Positions 16,627 to 25,187 of a stretch of 40,533 bases of DNA are shown here, piece after piece (position 1 is the first letter of the stretch; the number at the start of each line of letters is the position of its first letter). A program made the translations under genes and the position numbers. A model generated the notes under the pieces. That model saw only the letters and a list, made by a program, of their open reading frames with translations. It was not told the origin of the DNA and did no database searches. Source of the stretch: Pseudomonadota bacterium (GTDB taxonomy: Bacteria > Pseudomonadota > Gammaproteobacteria > Pseudomonadales > Azotimanducaceae); NCBI GenBank assembly GCA_022571865.1, contig JACZXA010000011.1, positions 1 through 40,533 on the forward strand, written 5' to 3'.

Positions 16627-17682
16627 ATGGCGGAACAGCGCAAAGCTGTCGCGTTAATTTCAGGCGGTCTTGACTCCATGTTGGCGGCGAAGGTCATCAT
16701 GGAGCAGGGTATCCACGTGGAAGGCATCAACTTCTTCACGGGTTTCTGCGTGGAAGGCCACACCCACGCCATTCGCGAGAAGGACCGGGCCAAGCCAAAG
16801 CGCAACAATGCACTGTGGGTAGCCGAGCAGCTAGGCATCAAGTTGCACATCATCGACGTCATCGAAGAGTACAAGGATGTACTGTTGAACCCGAAACATG
16901 GCTACGGCGCAAATCTCAACCCCTGTCTGGACTGCAAGGTTTTTATGGTGCGCAAGGCGTTGGCGTGGGGCTTCATGGAGGAAAACGGCTTCGACTTCAT
17001 CATCACCGGTGAGGTGATCGGGCAACGCCCGATGAGCCAGCGCAAAGACACCATGCCGGTGATCGCGCGCGAGTCGGGGGCGGATGATCGCCTGCTGCGT
17101 CCGTTGTGTGCAAAAAACCTGCCCCCGACGTTGCCCGAGAAAGAAGGCTGGATAAACCGCGAAGGGCTCTACGACTTCAACGGCCGCACCCGCAAACCTC
17201 AGATCCAGCTTGCCGAATCTTTCGGTTTCAGCGACTGGGCGCAGCCCGCAGGTGGCTGTTGTTTCCTCACCGATCCTCAATATTCCGCAAAACTTACCGA
17301 TCTCTGGAAGGCACACGGGCATCGAGACTATGAACTCGACGACATCGTGCTGCTGAAGATTGGCCGGCACATCCGTCCCGCACCCAACTTCAAGCTGATC
17401 GTCGGGCGTGAGGAAGGGGAGAACAACTACCTGGAAGGTTATCGCAAACAATTCATCTCGCTTCATCCGGTAAGCCACCGGGGTCCGCTGTGCTTGATCG
17501 ACGGTACACCCAACGCCGAAGACATTCACCTCGCTGCCCGCATCGTTGCCCGCTACAGCCAGGGGAAAACGGCAACCCAGGTATGCGTGGCGGTGCAACA
17601 ACCCGGCAGCGTTGCCGAGGAAATGAGCGTCGTTCCGCTGCCAGCAGCCGAACTTTCCGAGAATTGGCATGTCTCGGCTTGA
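16627..17682 (+). CDS. ThiI/MnmA-like PP-loop ATP pyrophosphatase, probable sulfurtransferase
   Basis: This is a 351-residue PP-loop enzyme related to tRNA-thiolation proteins (ThiI, MnmA). The SGGLDS motif is at residues 12-17. Conserved cysteines are Cys100 and Cys103 (NPCLDC) and Cys211-Cys212 (GGCCFLTD), candidates for persulfide transfer or metal binding. GEVIGQRPMSQRKDTM resembles the substrate-binding segment of this group. THUMP and rhodanese domains of full-length ThiI are absent. ATG at 16627 follows an AAGGTGG ribosome-binding site; the frame upstream of it lies in the MITE-like element. It overlaps tusA by 14 nt, so it probably takes sulfur from TusA. The product (a thiolated tRNA or another molecule) is unknown. 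Confidence 0.8.
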   Translation: MAEQRKAVALISGGLDSMLAAKVIMEQGIHVEGINFFTGFCVEGHTHAIREKDRAKPKRNNALWVAEQLGIKLHIIDVIEEYKDVLLNPKHGYGANLNPCLDCKVFMVRKALAWGFMEENGFDFIITGEVIGQRPMSQRKDTMPVIARESGADDRLLRPLCAKNLPPTLPEKEGWINREGLYDFNGRTRKPQIQLAESFGFSDWAQPAGGCCFLTDPQYSAKLTDLWKAHGHRDYELDDIVLLKIGRHIRPAPNFKLIVGREEGENNYLEGYRKQFISLHPVSHRGPLCLIDGTPNAEDIHLAARIVARYSQGKTATQVCVAVQQPGSVAEEMSVVPLPAAELSENWHVSA

Positions 17683-17899
17683 AACCCTGGATACGAGAGG
17701 GTTACTGTGTCCGCTGCCGGTGATCAGGACCCAGGATAAAATCAAAACCCTGGCAGCGGGAATGTTGCTCGACGTGTTCGCGACCGATCCCGGAACATTG
17801 CACGACATTCCAGCGTGGTGCCGGGTTCATGGCCACGAACTCGTGGAAACTGAGAGGGAGGGCAGAGACATCCGAATACGGGTACGAGTCTGCAAGTGA
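17669..17899 (+). CDS. tusA: TusA-family sulfur carrier protein
   Basis: This is a small cytoplasmic sulfur carrier of 76 residues with the SirA/TusA fold. The persulfide-carrying cysteine is Cys14 in the CPxP motif (RGLLCPLPVI). TusA proteins relay sulfur from cysteine desulfurase to tRNA thiolation enzymes, or in sulfur oxidisers to oxidation proteins. The 14-nt overlap with the upstream PP-loop gene suggests a dedicated pair. It may be a TusA paralogue rather than the general one. Confidence 0.88.
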   Translation: MSRLETLDTRGLLCPLPVIRTQDKIKTLAAGMLLDVFATDPGTLHDIPAWCRVHGHELVETEREGRDIRIRVRVCK

Positions 17900-17908
17900 A
17901 ACCACTCC

Positions 17909-17967
17909 CGCACCGATTCGGTGCGTAAGGTGGTGGCAGGGGAGATTTTCGCACCAATTCAGTATGC
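17909..17967 (+). promoter_or_regulatory. NtrC enhancer sites upstream of glnA
   Basis: A 17-bp perfect palindrome CGCACCGATTCGGTGCG (17909-17925) matches the NtrC site GCACC-N5-GGTGC. A second, weaker half-conserved site begins GCACC at 17951, about four helical turns away. They lie about 85-130 bp upstream of the predicted sigma-54 start, a normal enhancer distance. Confidence 0.75.
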
Positions 17968-18017
17968 GGGTGAACGGTCACTTACCGCCCAGACCTTTGC
18001 CGCATCAGCATTCGGAC

Positions 18018-18033
18018 TGGCATACTTGTTGCT
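18018..18033 (+). promoter_or_regulatory. Sigma-54 promoter of glnA
   Basis: TGGCATACTTGTTGCT matches the -24/-12 pattern TGGCAC-N5-TTGCW with exact spacing. Transcription would start near 18045, leaving a leader of about 200 nt before glnA. That leader contains a CCTTCG/CGAAGG hairpin (about 18079-18106). Confidence 0.75.
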
Positions 18034-18249
18034 CTTTCGCACTCAACCAGAGTACCCGACGGGCACACTGGCCCTTCGGCGGCGCCCGAATGAGCGAAGG
18101 CATAGACAGAGATATAGAAGAGCTATTGACGGGTGAGGCGGGCATCAACGCGCCCGTCCGCCGGGAAGGTCGGATCTGGCTGTAAAGTTGCCGCTTGATG
18201 TCCAACGACTGAATTACAAAAAACGACTGTAGAGGAGTAGGTAAAACCG

Positions 18250-19662
18250 ATGTCTGACAATACCATCAACATGATCAAGGACAACGATGCCAAATGGGTG
18301 GATTTACGATTCACCGATCCGCGCGGCAAAGAGCAACATACCAGCATTCCCGCCCACCGATTGGACGCCGACGCTTTTGTCGATGGCATCATGTTCGACG
18401 GCTCGTCCATTGCCGGTTGGAAGTCCATCAACGAGTCCGACATGATCCTCATGCCCGACGACAGCACGCCGGTGATCGACCCGTTCCGCGATGAAACGAC
18501 GCTGAACCTGCGCTGCGACATCATCGAGCCGATGACCATGCAACCCTATGATCGCGATCCCCGCTCGGTCGCCAAGAAGGCAGAAGCCTACCTCACCTCC
18601 ACGGGCATCGGAGACACCGCCTATTTCGGCCCGGAAAACGAATTTTTCGTTTTTGATGACGTCCGCTTTCAGGTTGAAATGCAGGGCGCTTCTTATTCCA
18701 TCAGCGCAGAAGAAGCGGCCTGGGAAGCTGGATCCGCGTTTGACGGCGGTAACCTCGGCCATCGACCGGGTATCAAAGGCGGCTACTTTCCCGTACCACC
18801 AGTAGACTCCATGGCCGATCTACGTGCCGCCATGTGTTCAGCGATGCAATCGATGGGGTTGGAGGTGGAAGTGCACCACCACGAAGTGGGTACTGCCGGT
18901 CAAGGTGAAATTGGGGTGAAGTTCGGCACGCTGGTTCGCAAGGCTGACGAGGTGCAGATTTACAAATATTGTGTCCACAACGTGGCCGATGCTTACGGTA
19001 AAACTGCTACGTTCATGCCGAAACCGCTTGTCGGGGACAACGGCAATGGTGCGCACGTTCACCAGTCCATTGCCAAAGGTGACACCAACATCTTCCACGG
19101 CGATGCGTACGCCGGAATCTCCGAGACGGCGCTGTTCTACATTGGCGGCATCATCAAACATGCACGCGCCCTCAACGCATTCGGCAACGCCAGCACCAAC
19201 TCGTACAAGCGGTTGGTACCAGGCTTTGAAGCGCCCGTACTGTTGGCCTATTCGGCGCGCAACCGCTCCGCGTCCATCCGGGTTCCCTTTATCCAGGGCG
19301 GCAATCCACGCGGCTACCGCATCGAGGTTCGTTTCCCGGACAGCACGGGTAACCCCTACCTGGCGTTCGCCTCCATGCTCATGGCCGGTCTAGACGGCAT
19401 CAAGAATGAGATACATCCGGGGGATTCATTCGACAAGGATATGTACGATCTACGGCCCGAAGAACTGGAAGGCGTACCCACCGTCGCCCCGTCCCTCGAG
19501 ATAGCCATGGCCGCACTCGATGCAGACCGGGAATTCCTGACGGCCGGAGGCGTGTTCACCGACAGCCAGATCGATGGCTACCTCGCACTCAAGCAAGAAG
19601 AAGTGGACCTCCTGAATGCGTCTACCCATCCGGTGGAGTTCCAGATGTATTACAGCCTGTAG
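18250..19662 (+). CDS. glnA: Glutamine synthetase type I
   Basis: GlnA is the dodecameric cytoplasmic enzyme that makes glutamine from glutamate, ammonia and ATP, the entry point of nitrogen assimilation. Signatures include [17 protein letters not shown], the ATP-binding [16 protein letters not shown] and [10 protein letters not shown]. Tyr399 in [10 protein letters not shown] is the likely adenylylation site, so it is the GSI-beta type controlled by GlnE. The length of 470 residues is normal. A GAGGAG ribosome-binding site precedes ATG at 18250. NtrC sites, a sigma-54 promoter and a strong terminator frame it as a nitrogen-regulated single transcription unit. Confidence 0.98.
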   Translation: MSDNTINMIKDNDAKWVDLRFTDPRGKEQHTSIPAHRLDADAFVDGIMFDGSSIAGWKSINESDMILMPDDSTPVIDPFRDETTLNLRCDIIEPMTMQPYDRDPRSVAKKAEAYLTSTGIGDTAYFGPENEFFVFDDVRFQVEMQGASYSISAEEAAWEAGSAFDGGNLGHRPGIKGGYFPVPPVDSMADLRAAMCSAMQSMGLEVEVHHHEVGTAGQGEIGVKFGTLVRKADEVQIYKYCVHNVADAYGKTATFMPKPLVGDNGNGAHVHQSIAKGDTNIFHGDAYAGISETALFYIGGIIKHARALNAFGNASTNSYKRLVPGFEAPVLLAYSARNRSASIRVPFIQGGNPRGYRIEVRFPDSTGNPYLAFASMLMAGLDGIKNEIHPGDSFDKDMYDLRPEELEGVPTVAPSLEIAMAALDADREFLTAGGVFTDSQIDGYLALKQEEVDLLNASTHPVEFQMYYSL

Positions 19663-19700
19663 GACACGCCTTTCACCGGGAGCTAGGCAAACTGCCTGCC

Positions 19701-19737
19701 AAAAGCCTCAATTCGTTTACGAATTGGGGCTTTTTTT
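19701..19737 (+). terminator. Rho-independent terminator after glnA
   Basis: Arms AAAGCCTCAATTCG and CGAATTGGGGCTTT form a stem of about 14 bp with one G-T pair and a short TTTA loop, followed by a run of seven T. It separates glnA from the DUF4124 gene. Confidence 0.85.
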
Positions 19738-19797
19738 CACCCAATTGCTGTCAAACTACACATCCTTATCCGTCTAGTCAGGTGATTGGTCATCGTG

Positions 19798-20424
19798 ATG
19801 CGAGACAGCCATCGAGCCTTTACAGATTCCCGTGGTTTCGCAGTTCTTGCGTTGGCCCTCGTCAGCCTCATCATATCCAGTGGCGCGCTCGCGGCCAGCA
19901 AGATCTATCGAACCGTCGATGAAGACGGCAACGTGATATTCACCGACATACCACCGCGTGGCGATGAAATGGCCAAAACCAGAACCGTGGAGCTGGACTC
20001 ATTTAATTCGTACCAACCCCAAGGCACGATTACCCTGCGCTCCCCGGACGGCCGTGAACCGTGGATAGTAGAAGACGAAACCGAGACCGATGACCCGTCC
20101 GTCGAAGTAAATTATCAATTCTTAGGCATCACCTCTCCGGCGAACGACGCAACGATACGTGACAACGCCGGCAATCTGCGCATTGCCGCCAAGATCAGTC
20201 CGGAACTGCAACCAGGCCACAGGCTACGACTACTGCTCGATGGATCACCACAGCAAACCTCCCGCAATCCTGACTTTTATCTCAGTAATGTCGATCGCGG
20301 CACCCATCAGCTTTCGGTAGAAGTACTCGATGAGCGGGGTACCGTCTTGATCACCAGCCCCACATCCGTAGTACACATGATGCGTTACACGATCCTCGGA
20401 CCTAAGGCTTCGTCACGTCCGTAA
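19798..20424 (+). CDS. DUF4124-domain secreted protein
   Basis: This is an exported protein of unknown function. It has a signal peptide with a hydrophobic core and an ALA cleavage site near residue 30, then a DUF4124 domain (KIYRTVDEDGNVIFTDIPP). The C-terminal half (VNYQFLGITSPANDATIRDNAGNLRIAAKI) looks like a small beta-sandwich. Several starts are in frame: TTG 19786, GTG 19795 and ATG 19798. The AGGTGA at 19780-19785 would suit GTG or ATG. The gene commonly lies between glnA and ntrB in gammaproteobacteria, but no link to nitrogen is known. Confidence 0.85.
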   Translation: MRDSHRAFTDSRGFAVLALALVSLIISSGALAASKIYRTVDEDGNVIFTDIPPRGDEMAKTRTVELDSFNSYQPQGTITLRSPDGREPWIVEDETETDDPSVEVNYQFLGITSPANDATIRDNAGNLRIAAKISPELQPGHRLRLLLDGSPQQTSRNPDFYLSNVDRGTHQLSVEVLDERGTVLITSPTSVVHMMRYTILGPKASSRP

Positions 20425-20434
20425 CAGAGGAAGG

Positions 20435-20468
20435 TTGACCTTTTTTGGCGCGTGCACTAATTTAGTGC
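20435..20468 (+). promoter_or_regulatory. NtrC-like operator overlapping a promoter upstream of ntrB
   Basis: A perfect 7-bp-arm palindrome GCACTAATTTAGTGC (20454-20468) fits the NtrC half-site pattern. It overlaps the -10 (TAATTT, 20458-20463) of a sigma-70-like promoter whose -35 is TTGACC at 20435, spacing 17. The arrangement resembles the E. coli glnL operator, where NtrC represses its own operon. The leader to ntrB would be about 175 nt. Confidence 0.6.
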
Positions 20469-20644
20469 GAACTTGTCGACAACAGGCCCAGGGAAACGTC
20501 CTTCGTTAGCTTCCTAGAAGTAGAACTATCACGCGCCAGGCCAATGGTTTTGCGGTGTCGTGGCGCACGAGTCCGAATAAGTTCCCGTTGGACCGTTTCT
20601 TGCTATTCCCTCTACGGCATCATAAAGAGAATACTGAGCGCGTT

Positions 20645-21826
20645 ATGTCTCCCGGGGACAATCATCTACCTAATGCGAAGGCGGCTCCTTTTTCAAAGAC
20701 GGCTCCTTTTCCAATAGAGACCCTCATGGCAAATCTGGCCAACACCGTATTGGAGCACATGAGAACCGCCGTGGTGGTGGTAAACGATGCACGAAAGGTG
20801 CGTTACATGAACTCTGCTGCCGAGGCACTCTTCGGAATCAGTGAACCGCGCTCGACGGGTACCGCGCTCGACGAACTGACCTTCGACGATGGATCAGACG
20901 CGTTGACCGGATTCGATGAAACTTTCGCGACCGGTCAATCGATCACCAAACGCTCCGCGGAGTTTCGCCTGCGAGACGGCACGCCGATGACCGTCGATCT
21001 CACCGCCTCTCTGGTGCCGAGCACAAATCACCTGATCATCGAACTGCAACCCCTCAACCGCCTGTTGCGCATCAATCGGGACGATCACTCGCTGTATTCT
21101 CAAGAAACCAGCCGTAAGCTCGTACGCGGGCTCGCCCACGAGGTCAAAAACCCACTCGGAGGCTTGCGTGGTGCTGCCCAACTTCTCGAACGGGAACTCA
21201 AAGACGACGCGCTCACCGAGTACACGCGCATCATCATCGACGAAGCGGACCGGTTGACAGATCTGGTTGATCGCATGTTGGGTCCAAACCGACACCCGCA
21301 AATAGCGCAGGTGAACGTACACTCGGTGCTCGAACACGTGATCCTTCTCGTGGACGCCGAGCTTCCGGGTTTTATCGATTTCGAGCGCAACTACGACCCC
21401 AGCCTGCCCTCGATACGAGCCGACGAAGCACAGATCATTCAGGCATTCTTGAACATCATACGCAATGCCGGTCAGGCACTCGAAAAGACCAACAATCCAC
21501 GCATTGTGCTCAAAACACGAGTAGTCCGGCAATTCACCATCGGCGCCATCCGCCACCGGATGATCTCCCAGATAGACATCTTCGACAACGGGCCGGGGAT
21601 ACCTGCGGACCTGCTAGATCGTATCTTTTTTCCAATGATCAGCGGTCGTGCCGATGGCACGGGGTTGGGACTTGCGATTACCCAGACGATCGTTGGCCAG
21701 CACCAGGGCCTGCTCGAGTGCCGAAGCAAGCCGGGTGAAACCTGCTTCTCGGTGTTCCTGCCGTTAGCGGAAGGAGTTAAGAATGACAACCCAGAAATCC
21801 CGGCGGAGGACGAACTAGATGAGTAA
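20645..21826 (+). CDS. glnL: Nitrogen-regulation sensor kinase NtrB
   Basis: NtrB (NRII, GlnL) is the PII-controlled cytoplasmic histidine kinase/phosphatase that sets the phosphorylation of NtrC. It has an N-terminal PAS domain (TAVVVVNDARKVRYMNSAAEALFG). The H-box HEVKNPLGGLRGAAQLLE carries His165 as phospho-acceptor, and the ATPase domain has N-box IIRNAGQAL, then DNGPGIP and GTGLGLAIT. It has no membrane segments. ATG at 20645 is chosen because the frame upstream is unrelated to the family. The N-terminal extension contains a short tandem AAPFSK/TAPFP repeat. It overlaps ntrC by 8 nt. Confidence 0.95.
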   Translation: MSPGDNHLPNAKAAPFSKTAPFPIETLMANLANTVLEHMRTAVVVVNDARKVRYMNSAAEALFGISEPRSTGTALDELTFDDGSDALTGFDETFATGQSITKRSAEFRLRDGTPMTVDLTASLVPSTNHLIIELQPLNRLLRINRDDHSLYSQETSRKLVRGLAHEVKNPLGGLRGAAQLLERELKDDALTEYTRIIIDEADRLTDLVDRMLGPNRHPQIAQVNVHSVLEHVILLVDAELPGFIDFERNYDPSLPSIRADEAQIIQAFLNIIRNAGQALEKTNNPRIVLKTRVVRQFTIGAIRHRMISQIDIFDNGPGIPADLLDRIFFPMISGRADGTGLGLAITQTIVGQHQGLLECRSKPGETCFSVFLPLAEGVKNDNPEIPAEDELDE

Positions 21827-23228
21827 TCGAGTGTGGGTCGTCGATGACGATCGTTCCATTCGCTGGGTTCTGGAACGTGCCATGACTCAGGCAGATATTC
21901 AGATCAGCGCCTTCGCTTCAGCCGATCACGCCATGCACCACCTCCAGGACGAAAGACCGCTTGCAATCATCACCGACGTACGCATGCCCGGGACGGATGG
22001 CCTGGACTTTCTGGGAGAGGTCCATACAGCTTACCCCGGCCTGCCAGTCATCATCATGACCGCGCACTCGGATCTCGATAGCGCGGTCAACGCCTATCAG
22101 GCCGGCGCGTTCGAATACCTCCCTAAACCATTCGACGTCGACGAGGCGGTTGCCATCGTGCAGCGGGCCATCACCTACGCCAAGGAGGCAGACGGAGGCG
22201 AAGTGGGCCCTCCCGCCGCAGTTGAACCCGTTCCCGAGATCATCGGTCAGTCACCCGCCATGCAGGAGGTGTTCCGCGCCATCGGCCGACTGGTGAACTC
22301 CAAAGTCACAGTGCTCATCCGTGGCGCGTCAGGTTCAGGCAAGGAACTCGTCGCCAGAGCCCTGCACCGCCACAGCCCACGGGGAAACAAACCTTTTGTT
22401 GCGTTGAACGTGGCTGCCATCCCGCGGGAACTGGTGGAATCCGAGCTATTCGGACATGAGAAAGGTGCCTTCACAGGAGCCACCAGCCGGCGGATAGGTC
22501 GCTTCGAGCAGGCCAATGGTGGCACGCTGTTTCTCGACGAAATAGGTGACATGCCCCAGGAAACACAAACACGCCTGCTGCGGGTGCTCGCTGACGGCGA
22601 GTTCTACCGTGTCGGCGGACATTCTCCGGTGAAAGTGAGTGTGCGCATCATCGCCGCCACCCACCAGAATCTCGAGCAGCGGGTGCAGGACGGCAGTTTC
22701 CGCGAGGATCTCTTCCACCGGCTGAACGTCATCAGCGTGCACGTGCCAATGCTCGCGGACCGTAAAGCCGATATCTCGCTGCTAGCGCGGCACTTCCTCG
22801 ATCGGGCGGCCGAAGAACTCGGTGGAGAGGTGAAAACCATGCGTCCCGAGACCATGAAGTACCTCGAGTCGCTGGACTGGCCCGGCAACGTTCGACAACT
22901 AGAGAATACCTGCCGATGGCTCACCGTCATGGCGTCCGGGCGGGAAATTCATCTCGAGGACCTGCCACCTGAACTGAAAAAGAATGCCAATGAAGTCGCA
23001 AGCGGCGAAAGCTGGGAACAGGCTCTGGAAATCTGGGCAGCCGAAGAACTCGCAGAGCAACGCGCGCAACCGTTGCTGGATACGGCCACACCGAAGTTTG
23101 AACGCATCATGATTCGAACTGCTTTAAAACAAACTGGCGGACGCAAGCGTGACGCGGCGGTGTTGTTGGGGTGGGGACGAAATACGCTGACCAGAAAGAT
23201 CAACGAATTGGAGATGAAAGATTTTTAG
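21819..23228 (+). CDS. glnG: Nitrogen-regulation response regulator NtrC
   Basis: NtrC (NRI, GlnG) is a sigma-54-dependent activator of nitrogen-limitation genes. The receiver domain has acidic DDD near residue 9 and phospho-acceptor Asp53 in ITDVRMPG. The AAA+ domain has Walker A GASGSGKE and the GAFTGA loop that contacts sigma-54. The C-terminal Fis-type helix-turn-helix is GGRKRDAAVLLGWGRNTLTRKI. The length of 469 residues is normal. It very likely binds the sites found upstream of glnA and ntrB in this window. Confidence 0.97.
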   Translation: MSNRVWVVDDDRSIRWVLERAMTQADIQISAFASADHAMHHLQDERPLAIITDVRMPGTDGLDFLGEVHTAYPGLPVIIMTAHSDLDSAVNAYQAGAFEYLPKPFDVDEAVAIVQRAITYAKEADGGEVGPPAAVEPVPEIIGQSPAMQEVFRAIGRLVNSKVTVLIRGASGSGKELVARALHRHSPRGNKPFVALNVAAIPRELVESELFGHEKGAFTGATSRRIGRFEQANGGTLFLDEIGDMPQETQTRLLRVLADGEFYRVGGHSPVKVSVRIIAATHQNLEQRVQDGSFREDLFHRLNVISVHVPMLADRKADISLLARHFLDRAAEELGGEVKTMRPETMKYLESLDWPGNVRQLENTCRWLTVMASGREIHLEDLPPELKKNANEVASGESWEQALEIWAAEELAEQRAQPLLDTATPKFERIMIRTALKQTGGRKRDAAVLLGWGRNTLTRKINELEMKDF

Positions 23229-23692
23229 CTGGGGCTAAGAGAGTCTGCGCGATTGTCCTTCGCACCCGCGTTGAGGGTGGGAATGTTCTAAGTGCGCCGA
23301 CGCTCAGTCCCTCCAGGATACCCTCCATTTTTCCGCTCTTTTTCGTCACGTAGCACCACTCAAGCTCCTCAAAAGACCGAAAAAATGACCTCGCTTTCCC
23401 ACTCCCTCGCCAAGATCCCCCTAAGTCCGACACCGATCATCAACGCGAGTGGCTTTCGCCACAACAACACCCGCCGTAGAGATGTACACGGCCGTCGAAT
23501 CCTCTGACTTCACTCGATTGATTCGTAACCAATCGGGAACCCACCGATCTATTGTCAGCAATCCATTGCTCCTTCCGCGCTCTCAATTCAGTATAGGAAG
23601 CTTGCTGGCAAACGCGGAATTAGCTGGCGGCGATGGGTAGTAGGTTCTTCAATGGGTCGCAAATTTCAGTTTAGTTCGAATCAGGGCGGCAG
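23229..23692. other. Gene-poor gap between ntrC and trmL
   Basis: No credible gene is seen in these 464 bases. Small hairpins are present: TTAGC/GCTAA around the ntrC stop, GTGGC/GCCAC at 23449-23462 (with a GAAA loop if read on the minus strand), and CGATTG/CAATCG at about 23516-23536. None is followed by a clear T run, so they do not make a convincing terminator. Confidence 0.4.
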
Positions 23693-24157
23693 ATGACGCT
23701 GAAAGTCGTGTTATACGAACCGGAAATACCACCCAATACCGGCAATGTGATCCGGCTCTGCGCGAATACCGGTGCCGAACTGCACCTCATCGAACCGCTC
23801 GGGTTCGAACTCGACGATACCAAGCTCCGCCGCGCTGGGCTCGACTACCACCAGTGGGCGGCGGTTACCGTCCATGCCTCGCTTGCCGACTTCCGCAGCG
23901 CGTCGTCCGGGCGGGTAATTGCGTTGACGACCAAAGCTACGCGCCGATATAGCGACGCGGAATTTCGCAACGATGACATTCTGTTGTTCGGCCCTGAGAC
24001 TCGTGGCTTGAGCGCGGAATTACGCAACACCATACCAATCGAGAACCGACTTCGAGTCCCAATGTGTGCGGATTCACGCAGCCTCAATCTTGCCAACACC
24101 GTGGCGGTGGTTCTTTACGAAGCCTGGCGACAGTTGGATTTTCCCGGCGGCGTCTAG
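23693..24157 (+). CDS. trmL: tRNA (cytidine/uridine-34-2'-O)-methyltransferase TrmL
   Basis: TrmL (YibK) is a SPOUT-class SAM-dependent enzyme that methylates the 2'-O of the wobble base of tRNA-Leu isoacceptors. It starts [27 protein letters not shown]. The trefoil-knot SAM site reads [11 protein letters not shown] and [26 protein letters not shown]. The length of 154 residues is normal for this minimal SPOUT enzyme. An AGGGCGG sequence just upstream is the ribosome-binding site. It converges with secB. Confidence 0.96.
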   Translation: MTLKVVLYEPEIPPNTGNVIRLCANTGAELHLIEPLGFELDDTKLRRAGLDYHQWAAVTVHASLADFRSASSGRVIALTTKATRRYSDAEFRNDDILLFGPETRGLSAELRNTIPIENRLRVPMCADSRSLNLANTVAVVLYEAWRQLDFPGGV

Positions 24158-24190
24158 CTTTTTGCTCCTGACAACGGCTTGCACTGCCGC

Positions 24191-24682
24191 TCAGTGAGAA
24201 ACCTCACCCTCGGAGCGATCGGAGCCTTCCGCCTGCTTGCGTAACGCCTCGGCATAGAGGGCGTCAAAATTTACCGGGGCCAGATGCATGGGCGGGAAGC
24301 CGCCTTTGACGACCAGCGAATCGACATTTTCCCGGATGTATGGAAAGAGCGTATTTGGACACATGGTCGCAAGCACACCCTGCAGCATCTTCGCATTGAG
24401 TCCTTCGATAAGGAAAACGCCTGCCTGTTGAACTTCGACGATAAATGCCGTCTTGCCGTCAAGCTTCGCCCGCAGGGTAAGTGTCAGGAGCACCTCGTGG
24501 CGGTTTTCGGATTGCAGAGTCGAACGGGTATTAATATCTACCTGAACTTCCGGCTTCCATTCTTCGCGGAAGACCTCCGGTGTAATCGGAGATTCAAACG
24601 AGGCATCTTTCAAATACAACCGCTCGAGGCGTATTTGTCCGCTGCTTACGCTTTCACTACCGGTAGATTCTGATTCCGCCAC
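24191..24682 (-). CDS. secB: Protein-export chaperone SecB
   Basis: SecB is the tetrameric cytosolic chaperone that holds preproteins unfolded and delivers them to SecA. The core IRLERLYLKDASFESP, NRHEVLLTLTLRAKL and CPNTLFPYIRENVDSLVVKGGFPPMHLAPVNFDALY are diagnostic. GTG at 24682 is preceded by a near-perfect AGGAGG, located within the 3' end of the rhodanese gene, with which it overlaps by 37 nt. The grxC gene usually placed between them is absent. The length of 163 residues is normal. Confidence 0.97.
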   Translation of the reverse strand: MAESESTGSESVSSGQIRLERLYLKDASFESPITPEVFREEWKPEVQVDINTRSTLQSENRHEVLLTLTLRAKLDGKTAFIVEVQQAGVFLIEGLNAKMLQGVLATMCPNTLFPYIRENVDSLVVKGGFPPMHLAPVNFDALYAEALRKQAEGSDRSEGEVSH

Positions 24683-25062
24683 TCTGCGATTCCTCCTGTT
24701 AGTCGGCTGATATTGTCAAAGCCCGCCTTGCGTAACAGCGTCCCCGCAGACCCAGCGTGCTGACCCTGCTTACAGGCCACCACCACCGGCTGATCCCGGT
24801 ACTTTTTGAGTTCGTCGATACGTCCGGACAGGTTGGCAAACGGAATGTTTACGGCATTTACGATGTGACCCTGATCGAACTCTTTCTTGTCACGCACATC
24901 GAGTACGACTGCATTATCCCGGTTGACCATGTTCACCAGTTCCTGGGCCGTTACCGCGTGCCCACCCCGGCGAGATTCATTGCGTACAAATAGTGCAAGC
25001 AACAACACGAACGAGCCTATGAGAAACGGGTGATTCCCCATGAATTCAATGACTTGATCCAT
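24646..25062 (-). CDS. Membrane-anchored rhodanese-like sulfurtransferase
   Basis: This protein of 138 residues has one N-terminal membrane helix (about residues 11-26) and one rhodanese domain in the YibN arrangement. The active-site loop is ACKQGQHAG with the catalytic Cys. AVVLDVRDKKEFDQGHIVNAVNIPF is the characteristic CH2A-type motif. Such proteins precede grxC-secB in enterobacteria; the physiological sulfur acceptor is unknown. A consensus TATAAT lies about 50 bp upstream. It is divergent from gpmI. Confidence 0.92.
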   Translation of the reverse strand: MDQVIEFMGNHPFLIGSFVLLLALFVRNESRRGGHAVTAQELVNMVNRDNAVVLDVRDKKEFDQGHIVNAVNIPFANLSGRIDELKKYRDQPVVVACKQGQHAGSAGTLLRKAGFDNISRLTGGIAEWRNQNLPVVKA

Positions 25063-25110
25063 ATTCAGACTCGGTTGTTATTGCGCCGGACGGTTTTCGA
25101 AAGCCGCGCG

Positions 25111-25139
25111 ATTATACACACCTGGCCCGCCGCTGATAG
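25111..25139 (-). promoter_or_regulatory. Candidate promoter of the rhodanese-secB operon
   Basis: On the minus strand a perfect TATAAT (25116-25111) has a weak -35 CTATCA 17 nt upstream. It lies in the divergent gap with gpmI. Confidence 0.4.
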
Positions 25140-25187
25140 CATTCGTTCTGTTAGAATAGGTAGCTCCTGCCTTACACCCGTTTACCG

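Noticed and set aside
20555-20644. Longer ntrB start at 20555
   Set aside because: The added residues do not resemble NtrB and no ribosome-binding site was found; the ATG at 20645 is preferred, though its own site is weak.
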